Assembly (NCBI RefSeq): GCF_001904655.1 | Contig: NZ_MRCC01000006.1 | Coordinates: 1-64,000, forward strand | Direction of reading: 5' to 3' | DNA from: Chroogloeocystis siderophila 5.2 s.c.1 | GTDB lineage: Bacteria; Cyanobacteriota; Cyanobacteriia; Cyanobacteriales; Chroococcidiopsidaceae | DNA length: 64,000 nt | In this document: in pieces, positions 10,476 through 19,704 of the stretch | Layout of the letters: each line of letters begins with the position of its first letter | Numbering within the stretch: the first letter of the stretch is position 1 | The notes under the pieces: generated by a model | What the model was told of the DNA's origin: nothing | What the model saw: only the letters and a program-made list of their open reading frames with translations | Database searches by the model: none | Program-made: the position numbers and the translations under genes

Positions 10476-11991
10476 TTTAGATACAGAAAGCTTTTTATCA
10501 TCTCCTCGCTTACATAGCACCAACCGGAGGAAGGATACATCATTTTATCATCACTATCCAGATACCTCTTGTGTTTATCAAGTTTCGCACGAAAATACAA
10601 CGAACAGCGATGTCGTCAGCAATAAAGTTGCTCAGGGAGCAACGAATGGTTCATTACTAAAACACAGCGGCGAAGAAGACACAACGGTTACAACGACACC
10701 AGCCGATGACGAAGCTGCCGAGGTCGGTTTTTTACCTGTATTAAAAAATCGCAATTTCCTGGCACTGTGGAGCGGTCAAGTTTTCTCGCAGTTAGCGGAT
10801 AAAGTCTATTTAGTTTTAATGATTGCGATTATTTCCACCCGTTTTCAAGCAAGCAACCAAAGTATCAGCGGTTGGGTATCAGCAATCATGATGGCATTTA
10901 CAATTCCTGCGGTACTATTTGGCTCTGTTGCTGGTGTCTTTGTAGACCGATGGTCTACAAAAGCCGTGCTGGTAGTTACAAATTTAGTACGTGGTGGCTT
11001 AGTGTTATCAATTCCAGTGCTGTTGTGGATGACTCAAGACTGGAGTGCAGTTGGTAGTTTGCCGACGGGTTTTGCAATTTTACTTGTATTATCTTTTCTC
11101 GTTTCTACCTTGACACAGTTTTTTGCCCCTGCAGAGCAAGCAGCGATTCCCTTGATTGTGGAACGGCGTCATTTATTGTCGGCAAATTCTTTGTATACGA
11201 CAACGATGATGGCGTTAGTTGTTGTTGGGTTTGCTGTCGGCGAACCGCTGCTTGCAATTGCCGATAGTTTGACAAGGCGATTTGGTTCTGAGATTGGTAA
11301 AGAACTCGTTGTTGGTGGTAGTTATGCGATCGCGGGTTGTTTATTAATGCTATTAAAAACAGGTGAGAAAAATCGTGAAACTGAGGAAGCTCCGCACATT
11401 TGGCAAGATTTACGCGATGGATTGGAATATTTACGGAAAAATCACCGAATTCGGACGGCTCTCATTCAGCTTGTCATTTTATTTTCGATTTTTGCAGCGC
11501 TTGCAGTTTTAGCGGTGCGGATGGCAGAGGTGATTCCGCAAATGAAATCCTCGCAGTTTGGCTTTTTACTCGCGGCTGGTGGTTTAGGAATTGCCGCAGG
11601 TGCAACACTATTAGGTCAATACGGACAGCGTATTTCTCCGATTCAACTGAGCCTTTATGGTTCCGTGGGCATTGCAGGGTGTTTAATTGGGTTAGCGATA
11701 TTTACTGAACAACTTTTAGCTGTACTATTATTAATTACACTTTTAGGCGGCTTTGCGTCTTTAGTTGCGATTCCGATGCAAACGGCGATCCAGAAAGAAA
11801 CTTCTCCAGAAATGCGAGGAAAAATTTTTGGACTGCAAAACAACGTCATCAATATTGCCTTGACACTACCGCTAGCGTTAGCCGGAGTCGCCGAGACATT
11901 TATCGGCTTACAGGCAGTTTTTTTGAGTTTAGCAGCGGCAGCGATCGCAGGAGGTATCTTAACCTGGTATATTTGCCGTACAGAGACATAA
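10459..11991 (+). CDS. MFS transporter (EntS-like, MFS_3 type)
   Basis: A polytopic inner-membrane protein of about 510 residues. A soluble N-terminal stretch of roughly 90 residues rich in Ser, Thr and Asp precedes the first membrane segment ([21 protein letters not shown]), which is the usual beginning of the MFS_3 group that includes the enterobactin exporter EntS. About ten to twelve hydrophobic segments follow, with the typical loop [11 protein letters not shown] between segments 2 and 3. It is probably an efflux carrier, substrate unknown. Tandem ATGs at 10459 and 10462 overlap the end of recO by 14-17 bases, so the two are probably co-translated. Confidence 0.85.
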   Translation: MMQPPNLDTESFLSSPRLHSTNRRKDTSFYHHYPDTSCVYQVSHENTTNSDVVSNKVAQGATNGSLLKHSGEEDTTVTTTPADDEAAEVGFLPVLKNRNFLALWSGQVFSQLADKVYLVLMIAIISTRFQASNQSISGWVSAIMMAFTIPAVLFGSVAGVFVDRWSTKAVLVVTNLVRGGLVLSIPVLLWMTQDWSAVGSLPTGFAILLVLSFLVSTLTQFFAPAEQAAIPLIVERRHLLSANSLYTTTMMALVVVGFAVGEPLLAIADSLTRRFGSEIGKELVVGGSYAIAGCLLMLLKTGEKNRETEEAPHIWQDLRDGLEYLRKNHRIRTALIQLVILFSIFAALAVLAVRMAEVIPQMKSSQFGFLLAAGGLGIAAGATLLGQYGQRISPIQLSLYGSVGIAGCLIGLAIFTEQLLAVLLLITLLGGFASLVAIPMQTAIQKETSPEMRGKIFGLQNNVINIALTLPLALAGVAETFIGLQAVFLSLAAAAIAGGILTWYICRTET

Positions 11992-12103
11992 ACTCTCAAA
12001 TCAAATAAAAAACACGGCAAGGAAATGAACAGAAAGAACCTGTTTCAACTTTGCGCCCCTCATTGATCCCTCACTTACCTGAGAAAATCGCACCTCAACC
12101 TGA

Positions 12104-13252
12104 ATGCATATTGCCTGGCTCGGAAAAAAATCACCATTTTGTGGCAATGTCACGTATAGTCGAGAAGTCACTAATGCCCTATTAGAGCGGGGACATCAAG
12201 TCAGCTTTCTTCACTTTGCGCAAGAGGAAGAAGAGCCTGATAACTGGCCAGATTGTCCAGAAGTTTCCCTACCGTTTTTGTACAAATCCCAAGTCTACAC
12301 AATTCCGACGCTAAAAGCTGCCAAGGTCTTAAGTCAATCTTTGCGGCAACTTAAACCCGATATAGTCCACGCGTCGTTAACACTGTCCCCGCTTGACTTT
12401 CTCCTACCAGACATCTGCGGAGAACTCAACTTACCGTTGGTTGCCACTTTTCATACTCCGTTTGCTGGCAAGGGCGCTAAGCTCAAATCGGGAACACAGC
12501 TTTTGGCGTATCAACTTTATGCACCTTTTTTAGTAAACTACGATCGCGTAATTGTCTTCTCGCAGGTACAACGCGAGTTATTAGCACGTTTGGGATTAAC
12601 ACCCGAAAGTGTTGCTGTCATTCCCAATGGGGTAGATATTCAAAAGTATTCTCCTGGCTCGTCAAAAATCAAAGCGAAGTTTAACGCACAGCGATTGTTT
12701 GTTTACCAAGGTCGCTTGGCACCGGAGAAAAATGTAGAGCCTTTATTACGCGCCTGGAAGCACTCAGAAATGCATCCAGATAGCAAATTACTGATTGTCG
12801 GTGATGGTCCATTAACATCTTCACTAGAACCGTTCTATGGTCCTGAACATGGTATTCACTGGTTAGGATTTATCGCCGAGGAAGAACAGCGCATTGAAAT
12901 CCTACGAGGCTGTGATGTTTTTATTTTGCCGTCTTTAGTCGAAGGACTGTCAATATCCTTACTAGAGGCAATGGCTTGTGGTGTAGCTTGTCTAGCAACT
13001 GATGTTGGTGCAGATGGCGAAGTTTTAGAGGGTGGTGCTGGTGTCATTCTCACACCACGCCGCGTAGAATCACAGTTACGAACGTTGCTGCCACTCTTCC
13101 AAGACCATCCTGAATTAACCACTTTATTAGGACAGAAAGCCCGTAAGCGCGTTGTCGAACGCTATACACTGAGCCAAAATATTACCCAAGTCGAGAAACT
13201 CTATGCTCAAGTTTTAGAGCAACGGCGGTTTCATTTCAGCCGTGGGGCGTAG
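12104..13252 (+). CDS. Glycosyltransferase family 4 protein, possible galactolipid galactosyltransferase
   Basis: A 382-residue GT-B enzyme of family GT4. The N-terminus HIAWLGKKSPFCGNVTYS has the glycine-containing acceptor-side loop. The C-terminal donor-binding half shows YQGRLAPEKNVEPLL near residue 204 and the motif LPSLVEGLSISLLEAMACG near 285-303. No signal or membrane segment is seen, so it is cytosolic or peripheral. I have a recollection that cyanobacterial digalactosyldiacylglycerol synthase (DgdA) belongs to this GT4 type with a similar beginning. That assignment is inference and is not used as the gene name. It stands alone, 112 bases after the MFS gene. Confidence 0.85.
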   Translation: MHIAWLGKKSPFCGNVTYSREVTNALLERGHQVSFLHFAQEEEEPDNWPDCPEVSLPFLYKSQVYTIPTLKAAKVLSQSLRQLKPDIVHASLTLSPLDFLLPDICGELNLPLVATFHTPFAGKGAKLKSGTQLLAYQLYAPFLVNYDRVIVFSQVQRELLARLGLTPESVAVIPNGVDIQKYSPGSSKIKAKFNAQRLFVYQGRLAPEKNVEPLLRAWKHSEMHPDSKLLIVGDGPLTSSLEPFYGPEHGIHWLGFIAEEEQRIEILRGCDVFILPSLVEGLSISLLEAMACGVACLATDVGADGEVLEGGAGVILTPRRVESQLRTLLPLFQDHPELTTLLGQKARKRVVERYTLSQNITQVEKLYAQVLEQRRFHFSRGA

Positions 13253-13348
13253 CAAGGTGCAGGTAAACAGAGGCGCAAGAAAGCATAAATACGAATTGAT
13301 ATAGCAATACCCGTTTTAGCTCTGAGCGCAACCTCTGCCATAAAATCT

Positions 13349-14113
13349 CTAAGTTCTTGGTAACAGCCATCCTAATCGTGTTGGTTGCTGATAAACTCGC
13401 TTGAGCGTGTTTACATCTCTAGCAGAAATTGGCGGTGGATTCCGCACTTGGGAAAAGTACAACGCATCGTTTGGGTTTGGGCTATGTCCCCAAATTCCCA
13501 ATGCATGACCGAATTCATGGCGCGCTGCGGCTTGAAGATACTGACCTGTTTGATTAGGACTCAGCAAAATTGAACAACGATGAGCTAAAACACGATTGGA
13601 ACTTACATACAACTCGTAGGTCGTTTCAGCTGATCGCGCACGCGGAAATTTCTCGTTAGGGGCAATTCGCAACGGAGGAGATAAACGCAAAATTTTAATA
13701 TCTGCAACCTCAGGTCGTTCTACCACTTGCAAGGGGAAATAAACGTTCCATTCTTGAATGGCTTGCAAGACTTCGTTTGCCCAGCTTTGTAGTCTTTCAG
13801 CGTTGTGGGTTTCAGCGTGTGGTTGTTGGATATAAACTTTAACTGGCAACTGTGACCATACTAAATAGCCGACTTCGGTTGGTTTGATTTCTGAAAAGTA
13901 ATCACCGCTATTACTTTGGTCTTGCCAATGTGCCAAGCTAGCAGGCAAAGGATGTTGCTGGAGTTGCGGTAATTTTGAAGCTTGTGCTATTTCAGTCAGC
14001 TTGGTATTGGCTTTAGAGGTATCATGACTGATAGCAACCACTAGCGCAGCGATCGCCACTAGAAAAAATACAAAAAATTTCTGCCGCAAAGCAGATTTGG
14101 TTCGCGTCAGCAA
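13349..14113 (-). CDS. Secreted or membrane-anchored matrixin-like zinc metalloprotease
   Basis: A 254-residue protein with an N-terminal hydrophobic segment at residues 13-28 (FFVFFLVAIAALVVAI) that is either a signal peptide or an anchor, so the enzyme acts outside the plasma membrane. The zinc motif HEFGHALGIWGHS begins at His199, with Glu200 as catalytic base. The third ligand His210 lies one residue further on than in classical matrixins (HExxHxxGxxH). Downstream SPNPNDALYF could form the Met-turn region but lacks a methionine. It follows secG 38 bases downstream in the same direction and may be co-transcribed with gpmI and secG. Confidence 0.8.
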   Translation of the reverse strand: MLTRTKSALRQKFFVFFLVAIAALVVAISHDTSKANTKLTEIAQASKLPQLQQHPLPASLAHWQDQSNSGDYFSEIKPTEVGYLVWSQLPVKVYIQQPHAETHNAERLQSWANEVLQAIQEWNVYFPLQVVERPEVADIKILRLSPPLRIAPNEKFPRARSAETTYELYVSSNRVLAHRCSILLSPNQTGQYLQAAARHEFGHALGIWGHSPNPNDALYFSQVRNPPPISARDVNTLKRVYQQPTRLGWLLPRT

Positions 14114-14151
14114 AATTAAACAAAAAACTTATTAAGCAACAGCGCTCGTAA

Positions 14152-14385
14152 TTAACGAGGTAACCAGTTAGCACTCAAAACAACAGTTAGACCAAGAAAA
14201 AGTACTGTGAGTGCCCAGGTAACTCGGTTCAAAGTTGTTTCAGCACTTTTTGTACTGCTGAATAGTTGTGCTTGTCCGCCAATTGCTCCAATACCATCAC
14301 CTTTAGGGCTATGTAGTAGTACCAATACAGTTAAACCTACCGCAGATACAACCCACAGGATTTCTACAATGTTGTAAATTGTCAT
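14152..14385 (-). CDS. secG: Protein translocase subunit SecG
   Basis: The small membrane subunit of the SecYEG channel, 77 residues with two hydrophobic segments (about 5-25 and 52-72) joined by the conserved loop KGDGIGAIGGQAQLFSSTK. I start it at the ATG at 14385. The TTG at 14397 would add four residues. It sits 36 bases after gpmI in the same direction, an arrangement I believe is common in cyanobacteria. Confidence 0.92.
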   Translation of the reverse strand: MTIYNIVEILWVVSAVGLTVLVLLHSPKGDGIGAIGGQAQLFSSTKSAETTLNRVTWALTVLFLGLTVVLSANWLPR

Positions 14386-14421
14386 GCTGACACTCAATTC
14401 AAAAATGAACGTTACAAGGCT

Positions 14422-16023
14422 CTATAGTGCTGATTGTACAGGAGTACGTTGACTATGTAAGGTGCTGTACTCGGCTGGTGCGAGCAGCGAGCGTCCAGTC
14501 ATTTCAAGAGGCTGCGGGATCTGGAGGATTTCCAGAATTGTGGGAGCAATATCACACAGACGACCACCATTACGTAGGCCTACGTTGCCACCGTACCCTT
14601 GTATTTTAGCTCTTTCGCCTTCAATTAAGATCAAAGGAACAGGGTTAGTTGTGTGTGCTGTCCAAGGATTACCTTGTGGATCGCGCATGTATTCAGCATT
14701 GCCATGATCGGCAGTGACAATCGCAGTACCACCAGCTTTACTGATACTTTCTAACAAACGTCCCAGACAACGGTCAACGGTTTCTAAAGCTTGAACAGTT
14801 GCTTCGATTTGACCTGTATGCCCTACCATGTCAGGATTGGCATAATTGATCACAACCAAGGAATAGATGCCTCGTTCAATCGCTGCATTCGCAACATCAG
14901 TCACGGCTTCTGCTGACATACTAGGAGCGCGATCGTAAGTCGCTACCATCGGACTCATCACAAGTTCGCGATCTTCACCTTCAAAAGGCTCTTCTAAACC
15001 GCCGTTGAAAAAGTAAGTAACGTGGGCGTATTTTTCTGTTTCTGCGGTGCGGAATTGCTTTAGTCCATGTTCCGAAACGACTTGCCCTAAGATGTTGTTT
15101 AAGTTTTGTGGTGTAAACGCCACCGCCACTGGTAACTCAGGGTCGTACTGTGTAAACGTAACAAAAGATAATGGGCTAATTTGCTCGCGCTCAAAGCCAT
15201 TGAATTGCGGAGCTACGAAAGCTTGGGTTAGCTGTCTGGCGCGATCTGGACGAAAATTGAAGAAAATCACACCATCACCCGGTTCTATGGCTCCTGGTGC
15301 TACTCGTTGGGGTACGACAAATTCGTCGGTGACTCCCGCATCGTAGGAAGCTTGTAAAATCTCAACCGCAGCGCGACCATCGCCTTCGCCGTCTTGGGTC
15401 ATGACATCGTAAGCGAGCTTTACGCGATCCCAGCGGCGATCACGATCCATTGCGTAATAACGTCCACTCAGCGTGACGATCTTTCCTACACCCAATTTTT
15501 CGGTATAGTCTTGAATAAGCTGAATAACGCCTATACCCTCGGTTGGCATCGTATCTCGACCATCTGTAATCGCATGAATACACACTTGGGAAATTCCTTG
15601 TGCTTTTGCCAAGTCAAGCAATCCCAATAAATGATTGACGTGCGAATGAACGCCACCTTCGGAACAAAGACCGATTAAGTGTAACTTGCTATTTCGTGCG
15701 CAAACATCCTGACACACTTGCAATAATGCGGGATTTTGGTAGATTGAGCCATCTTCTACCGCATCAGAAATGCGCACGAGTTCTTGTGGTACAATGCGTC
15801 CCGCCCCAATGTTGAGGTGCCCGACTTCGGAATTTCCCATTTGACCTTCGGGTAAACCTACTGCTTTCCCTGAAGCTTGAATAAGTGTTTTGGGATATGC
15901 CTGCCAAAGGCTACTCATTACTGGGACTTTAGCCGCAGCGATCGCATTACCGTCTGCTTCTTCTCGATAGCCCCACCCGTCTAAAATGACTAGCACCACG
16001 GGAGCAACAGGTGCTTGGGTCAT
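14422..16023 (-). CDS. gpmI: 2,3-bisphosphoglycerate-independent phosphoglycerate mutase
   Basis: This enzyme interconverts 3- and 2-phosphoglycerate in glycolysis and gluconeogenesis using two Mn2+ ions and no bisphosphoglycerate. It is an alkaline-phosphatase superfamily member. The first metal motif is LVILDGWGYRE (residues 11-21), the serine nucleophile is in GNSEVGHLNIG (Ser65), and a metal-binding group is TADHGNAEYM near 455. At 533 residues it is full length. I chose the ATG at 16023, which is preceded by GAAGGG. A GTG at 16041 is the alternative. secG follows closely. Confidence 0.95.
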   Translation of the reverse strand: MTQAPVAPVVLVILDGWGYREEADGNAIAAAKVPVMSSLWQAYPKTLIQASGKAVGLPEGQMGNSEVGHLNIGAGRIVPQELVRISDAVEDGSIYQNPALLQVCQDVCARNSKLHLIGLCSEGGVHSHVNHLLGLLDLAKAQGISQVCIHAITDGRDTMPTEGIGVIQLIQDYTEKLGVGKIVTLSGRYYAMDRDRRWDRVKLAYDVMTQDGEGDGRAAVEILQASYDAGVTDEFVVPQRVAPGAIEPGDGVIFFNFRPDRARQLTQAFVAPQFNGFEREQISPLSFVTFTQYDPELPVAVAFTPQNLNNILGQVVSEHGLKQFRTAETEKYAHVTYFFNGGLEEPFEGEDRELVMSPMVATYDRAPSMSAEAVTDVANAAIERGIYSLVVINYANPDMVGHTGQIEATVQALETVDRCLGRLLESISKAGGTAIVTADHGNAEYMRDPQGNPWTAHTTNPVPLILIEGERAKIQGYGGNVGLRNGGRLCDIAPTILEILQIPQPLEMTGRSLLAPAEYSTLHSQRTPVQSAL

Positions 16024-16243
16024 AACTTTGTTGCCCTTCACTTTTTATGTAATTCACCGCAATGATACCATTGGTACTCGCTGCTGCAAGTAAATTTTTG
16101 CTTATTCTTGCAATTATCAGATATTTTTTGCTACTTTGACTTCTTTTTTCCGTGGGGATCGCATTTTATGTCATGAACCTCAGATTTTTTTGCAGTTAAC
16201 ATTGAAAATCTTATATTTTTCTTTGATCCCCAATAGTAAATCT

Positions 16244-17932
16244 TTATGATTTTCGTTTTGCAGTTGCTTTAGCAGCTTTCTTGGCGGCTTTTTCCGCTGC
16301 GATCGCCGCCAATCGAGCTTGTTCTTTCTCTGCGGCTATTTTCTCCAAATAATAGTGATAATCTCCGTTATACAGCCGAAATTCTCCATCCCGAATCTCG
16401 ACAATTTTGTTTGCCACCTGAGAGATGAAATATCGGTCGTGTGAAACGACAATCACCGTACCATCATAGTGTTGAATCGCGTCTTCGAGCATTTCCTTTG
16501 CAGGAATGTCTAAATGATTCGTCGGTTCGTCCAATATCAATAAATTAGCCGGACGTAACAGCATTTTTGCTAACGCTAGCCGCGCTTTTTCGCCACCACT
16601 TAAGGCGACAACTTGCTTGAATACTGTGTCGCCGCCAAACAAAAATCGCCCTAGCAGCGTCCGAACTTCTTCGTTCTTCCAATCAGGAACTTCATCATGA
16701 ATCGTTTCCATCACCGTTTTGTGAAGTTCTAGCGCTTCTGCCTGATTTTGCTCAAAATAACCTGGAATAACATTATGATTTCCTAATTTGACGGTGCCTT
16801 CTGAAGGCAACTCTAGTCCCATAATCAAGCGTAGTAAAGTAGATTTACCTGCACCATTGGGACCTAAAAAGGCGATGCGATCGCCGCGTTCGATTAATAG
16901 ATCCGCACCCAAAAATAGAATTTTCTCTTCGTAAGTGTGTACCAAGTCTTTAATGACTACAACTTCTCTACCACTGCGGGGTGCTGGTGGAAAGCGAAAG
17001 TGAAGGCTTCGTAATCCAGCGACTGGTGCTTCAATTCGCTCAATTTTTTCAAGTTGTTTTTCGCGGCTTTTTGCTTGAGTACTGCGTGTAGCACTCGCGC
17101 GGAAGCGATCAACAAACGTTTGCTGCTTTTCTAGTTCTTTTTGTTGACGTTCGTAGGCGCTGAGTTGTGCAACTTGCGCTTCGGCTTTTTGCTGTAAGTA
17201 AGCCGAATAGTTACCTAAATAAGTCGTGGAAACGCCTCGTTCGGTTTCGACAATTTGCGTACATAGTCGGTCGAGAAACTCGCGATCGTGCGAGACAATC
17301 ACCATGGGAGTGGTTAAGCTTTTTAAGTAATTTTCCAACCACTCAATAGTTTCTAAGTCTAAATGGTTTGTCGGTTCGTCGAGCAGCAACAAATCTGGCT
17401 TTTGCAACAGAATTTTGCCTAAACTCATGCGCATTTGCCAACCGCCACTAAAAGAACTCACTAAGCGATCACCATCGGTTGGCTCAAAGCCCATTTCTGG
17501 TAGAATTTTCTCGATTTGCGCTTCGAGTCCATAACCGTCTAATGCTTCAAAGGTACGTTGCAGGCGATCAAGCTTGTGAATCAAGCGCTCTAACTCTTCT
17601 GGCGTCGCCGTTTCCATATCACGCTGTACCTGTACGAGCGATTGTTGCACTTCATTTGCTTGCTTAAAGACTGTCCAAAATTCTTCGCGGACAGTGCGCC
17701 CAGGATCGACTTCAAATTCTTGTGTAAGATAAGCGACGTGCAAACTTGCTGGACGAATCACTTCTCCTGCTGTTGGTTCAATTTCGCCAGCAATGATTTT
17801 GAGTTGAGTCGATTTTCCTGCACCGTTAACTCCTACTAAACCGATGCGATCGCCACTTTTGACTTCCCAATTAACATCTTTAAGCACTTCACCGGTAGGG
17901 TAGATTTTACTGATATGTTCTAGTCTCAGCAT
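16244..17932 (-). CDS. ABC-F family ATPase
   Basis: A cytosolic protein with two ABC ATPase domains in one chain and no membrane segment, the hallmark of ABC-F proteins that act on the ribosome. Walker A motifs are GVNGAGKST (34-42) and GPNGAGKST (about residue 354). The signatures are SFSGGWQMR and LSGGEKARL, and both Walker B motifs read LDEPTNHLD. The linker between them is charged and helical (about 235-320). The C-terminus is a lysine-alanine-rich helix. Family roles include relief of stalled translation; I cannot assign the subfamily (Uup-, EttA- or YheS-like). It precedes gpmI, with 220 bases between them. Confidence 0.93.
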   Translation of the reverse strand: MLRLEHISKIYPTGEVLKDVNWEVKSGDRIGLVGVNGAGKSTQLKIIAGEIEPTAGEVIRPASLHVAYLTQEFEVDPGRTVREEFWTVFKQANEVQQSLVQVQRDMETATPEELERLIHKLDRLQRTFEALDGYGLEAQIEKILPEMGFEPTDGDRLVSSFSGGWQMRMSLGKILLQKPDLLLLDEPTNHLDLETIEWLENYLKSLTTPMVIVSHDREFLDRLCTQIVETERGVSTTYLGNYSAYLQQKAEAQVAQLSAYERQQKELEKQQTFVDRFRASATRSTQAKSREKQLEKIERIEAPVAGLRSLHFRFPPAPRSGREVVVIKDLVHTYEEKILFLGADLLIERGDRIAFLGPNGAGKSTLLRLIMGLELPSEGTVKLGNHNVIPGYFEQNQAEALELHKTVMETIHDEVPDWKNEEVRTLLGRFLFGGDTVFKQVVALSGGEKARLALAKMLLRPANLLILDEPTNHLDIPAKEMLEDAIQHYDGTVIVVSHDRYFISQVANKIVEIRDGEFRLYNGDYHYYLEKIAAEKEQARLAAIAAEKAAKKAAKATAKRKS

Positions 17933-18370
17933 TCAAAGTCTCCATGCGCAGAAAGGCGATCGCGAGTCGTCGCTTCCAATCGTAACAAAATTTAATCCTA
18001 AAATTTGGCTAATACTAAATTGACTGTCCTCTGTTGCCTGCTGACAGCGCCCAATTTTGGTGATCGCCTGCACCTTACCTAAGTAATCTTTCAATATCAA
18101 CTATCAAATTGATAGATTTTTATAGACAGCAATTATTTCTTTATAGCTTCATCTTCATTTATTCAATAATTGTTACGAGTAGATATTCAATTGAGTACAA
18201 TATGAATAATAAAAACAAAATTAAAAAAAGATAAACAGGTATTTAATTTATAAAAATAATTGATTTGTATCATTATTTTTGAAGTTTTATTTATTTATTT
18301 TACAACTAACAAATAAATACCCTACCCAGGGATTGTCTTGCGATTAACACACGGTTTATTTATAGCTTTA
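17933..18370. other. Divergent intergenic region upstream of the ABC-F gene and DUF4198 gene
   Basis: AT-rich, especially 18100-18330, with no plausible open frame. It carries a GCGATCGC-type site near 17959 and leads into the candidate Fur operator at 18371. No other element was recognised. Confidence 0.5.
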
Positions 18371-18389
18371 GTGCTTGATTATCATTCTC
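18371..18389. promoter_or_regulatory. Candidate Fur box upstream of the DUF4198 gene
   Basis: The minus-strand sequence GAGAATGATAATCAAGCAC matches the classical 19-base Fur consensus GATAATGATAATCATTATC at 14 of 19 positions, including the uninterrupted core AATGATAATCA. It is 56 bases before the start of the DUF4198 gene. This predicts iron- or metal-dependent repression. It is inferred from one site only. Confidence 0.45.
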
Positions 18390-18445
18390 ATAAATAATGA
18401 AGTATATGAGACAAGTACGCAATACAAACTTATTAGGAAACTCAA

Positions 18446-19171
18446 ATGATCAAGTTTTTAAAAGAGTTAGTGCTAAGTGCGACACTACTTCCGCTATTGA
18501 TTCAACCTGCTTTTGCGCATAGTATTTGGATTGACAAAGGGGATAAACCAGGCGAATTAAAGATATTATATGGTCATCCAGAACTTAACAAGATAGACCC
18601 ATACGATTCAATTAAGTTCCAAGGAGCTAGAGCTTACGATAAAGCAGTCTTTCCTGTTCAGCTTTCAGTGCAACGCAGATATAACGGTGTTACCCTAGTT
18701 CCGCAAGGGAAAATTGTTGCTTTAACGGCTCGCCACAATAATGGCTACTTTGTTGTTAAAGACGATAATTATATCAATGTTTTTCGACCTGATGCACTAG
18801 CAGCTAACAACAAACAAACTAATGTTGTTCATACTTATAAGTATGCAAAAGCTTTTTATGAATCATCAGGATTAGTTTCGTTGTGGTTTGGTTTACCTTT
18901 AGAAATTATCCCGCAGCAAGATCCTTTTACTGTGGGCGCGGGAGGAACTCTAAAAGTGCTTGTATTATATAGAGGCGCACCACAACAGGGAGCTACTGTA
19001 GAGTACAGAGGTAAAAAGTTAACAACAAATCAAAATGGTTTTGCGTTTGTGACGCTCGGACAAGGACCATTTCATGTTATTGAATCAGAGTATAGTACCC
19101 CTTCACAAGACCCTGCTGCGGATGAAATTGGTCACGCAAGCAGTTTAACAATCGATAAAAGAGGATTTTAA
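18446..19171 (+). CDS. Secreted DUF4198-family protein, probably metal related
   Basis: A 241-residue exported protein. Residues 1-25 form a signal peptide ending AFA, cleaved before HSIWIDKGD. The mature part is beta-rich, beginning with the conserved HSIWID found in DUF4198 proteins, and ends in a carboxypeptidase-regulatory-like Ig fold (GATVEYRGKKLTTNQNGFAFVTL). DUF4198 proteins often occur with nickel, cobalt or iron transport genes. Together with the candidate Fur box this points to a periplasmic role in metal handling. The ATG at 18446 has AGGA at 18435-18438. The gene is monocistronic, with a strong terminator 17 bases after it. Confidence 0.8.
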   Translation: MIKFLKELVLSATLLPLLIQPAFAHSIWIDKGDKPGELKILYGHPELNKIDPYDSIKFQGARAYDKAVFPVQLSVQRRYNGVTLVPQGKIVALTARHNNGYFVVKDDNYINVFRPDALAANNKQTNVVHTYKYAKAFYESSGLVSLWFGLPLEIIPQQDPFTVGAGGTLKVLVLYRGAPQQGATVEYRGKKLTTNQNGFAFVTLGQGPFHVIESEYSTPSQDPAADEIGHASSLTIDKRGF

Positions 19172-19187
19172 TAATTAAATTAGGGAT

Positions 19188-19230
19188 AAACACTAGAGGT
19201 TTAGCATTCCCAAACCCCTAGTGTTTATTT
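19188..19230 (+). terminator. Intrinsic terminator of the DUF4198 gene
   Basis: A 15-bp stem with a single mismatch (AAACACTAGAGGTTT at 19188-19202 against AAACCCCTAGTGTTT at 19212-19226) and a 9-base loop, followed by ATTT. The position just after the stop codon supports termination. Confidence 0.75.
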
Positions 19231-19231
19231 C

Positions 19232-19700
19232 ATGGATGAAATTATTATTGTGGAATACGACCCTCATTGATCGCAGCAATTTGGCAAGTCTGAGGAGCAT
19301 TTCCTGGATTAGCTGCAAAACCAATTATCGATCTTTTAGTGGGCATGCATCCTTTAGAAGAAGCTAGGCATCACCTTCCGCTACCAGAAGCATTAGGGAA
19401 GCATAGGATAAGAAGATCCCCTTCCTGAGTGAATGTTCTTTCGTAGTGAAAGGAATGCCACCTTATGGTTCACAGCGCACTCACCACCTGCATATAATAG
19501 TTGAGGCAGATAGTACTTCATGGGAACGTGTATCATTTCAAGATTATTTGTGATCGCACTCCGAAGAAGCCCAACAATATACTGATTTAAAACGTCAATT
19601 AGCCAAACATTTTAAATCAGAGCGCGAAACATATACCCTTGCCAAAACTGACTACATTCAAGCTGTTATGGCAATAGGCACGCTTATTGTACAAATTATC
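19232..19700 (+). pseudogene. Decayed GrpB/UPF0157-family gene
   Basis: Piecewise translation gives recognisable GrpB-family segments in order. MDEIIIVEYDPH is followed by TGA where Trp is usual. Next come PGLAAKPIIDLLVG with MHPLEEARHHLP, then in another frame FVVKGMPPYGSQRTHHLHI, and SWERVSFQDYL followed by a second TGA. SEEAQQYTDLKRQLAKHF then continues to ETYTLAKTDYIQAVMAI. A stretch between the first two blocks (the usual GSTAV motif) is missing. The gene therefore has at least two internal stops, frame changes and a deletion, and is non-functional. The family resembles nucleotidyltransferases, and its role is poorly defined. Confidence 0.85.
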
Positions 19701-19704
19701 TTAA

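Noticed and set aside
17479-17667. TTCGAGTCC-like string near 17522 suggesting a tRNA T-loop
   Set aside because: It lies inside the ABC-F coding sequence and no cloverleaf can be formed around it.
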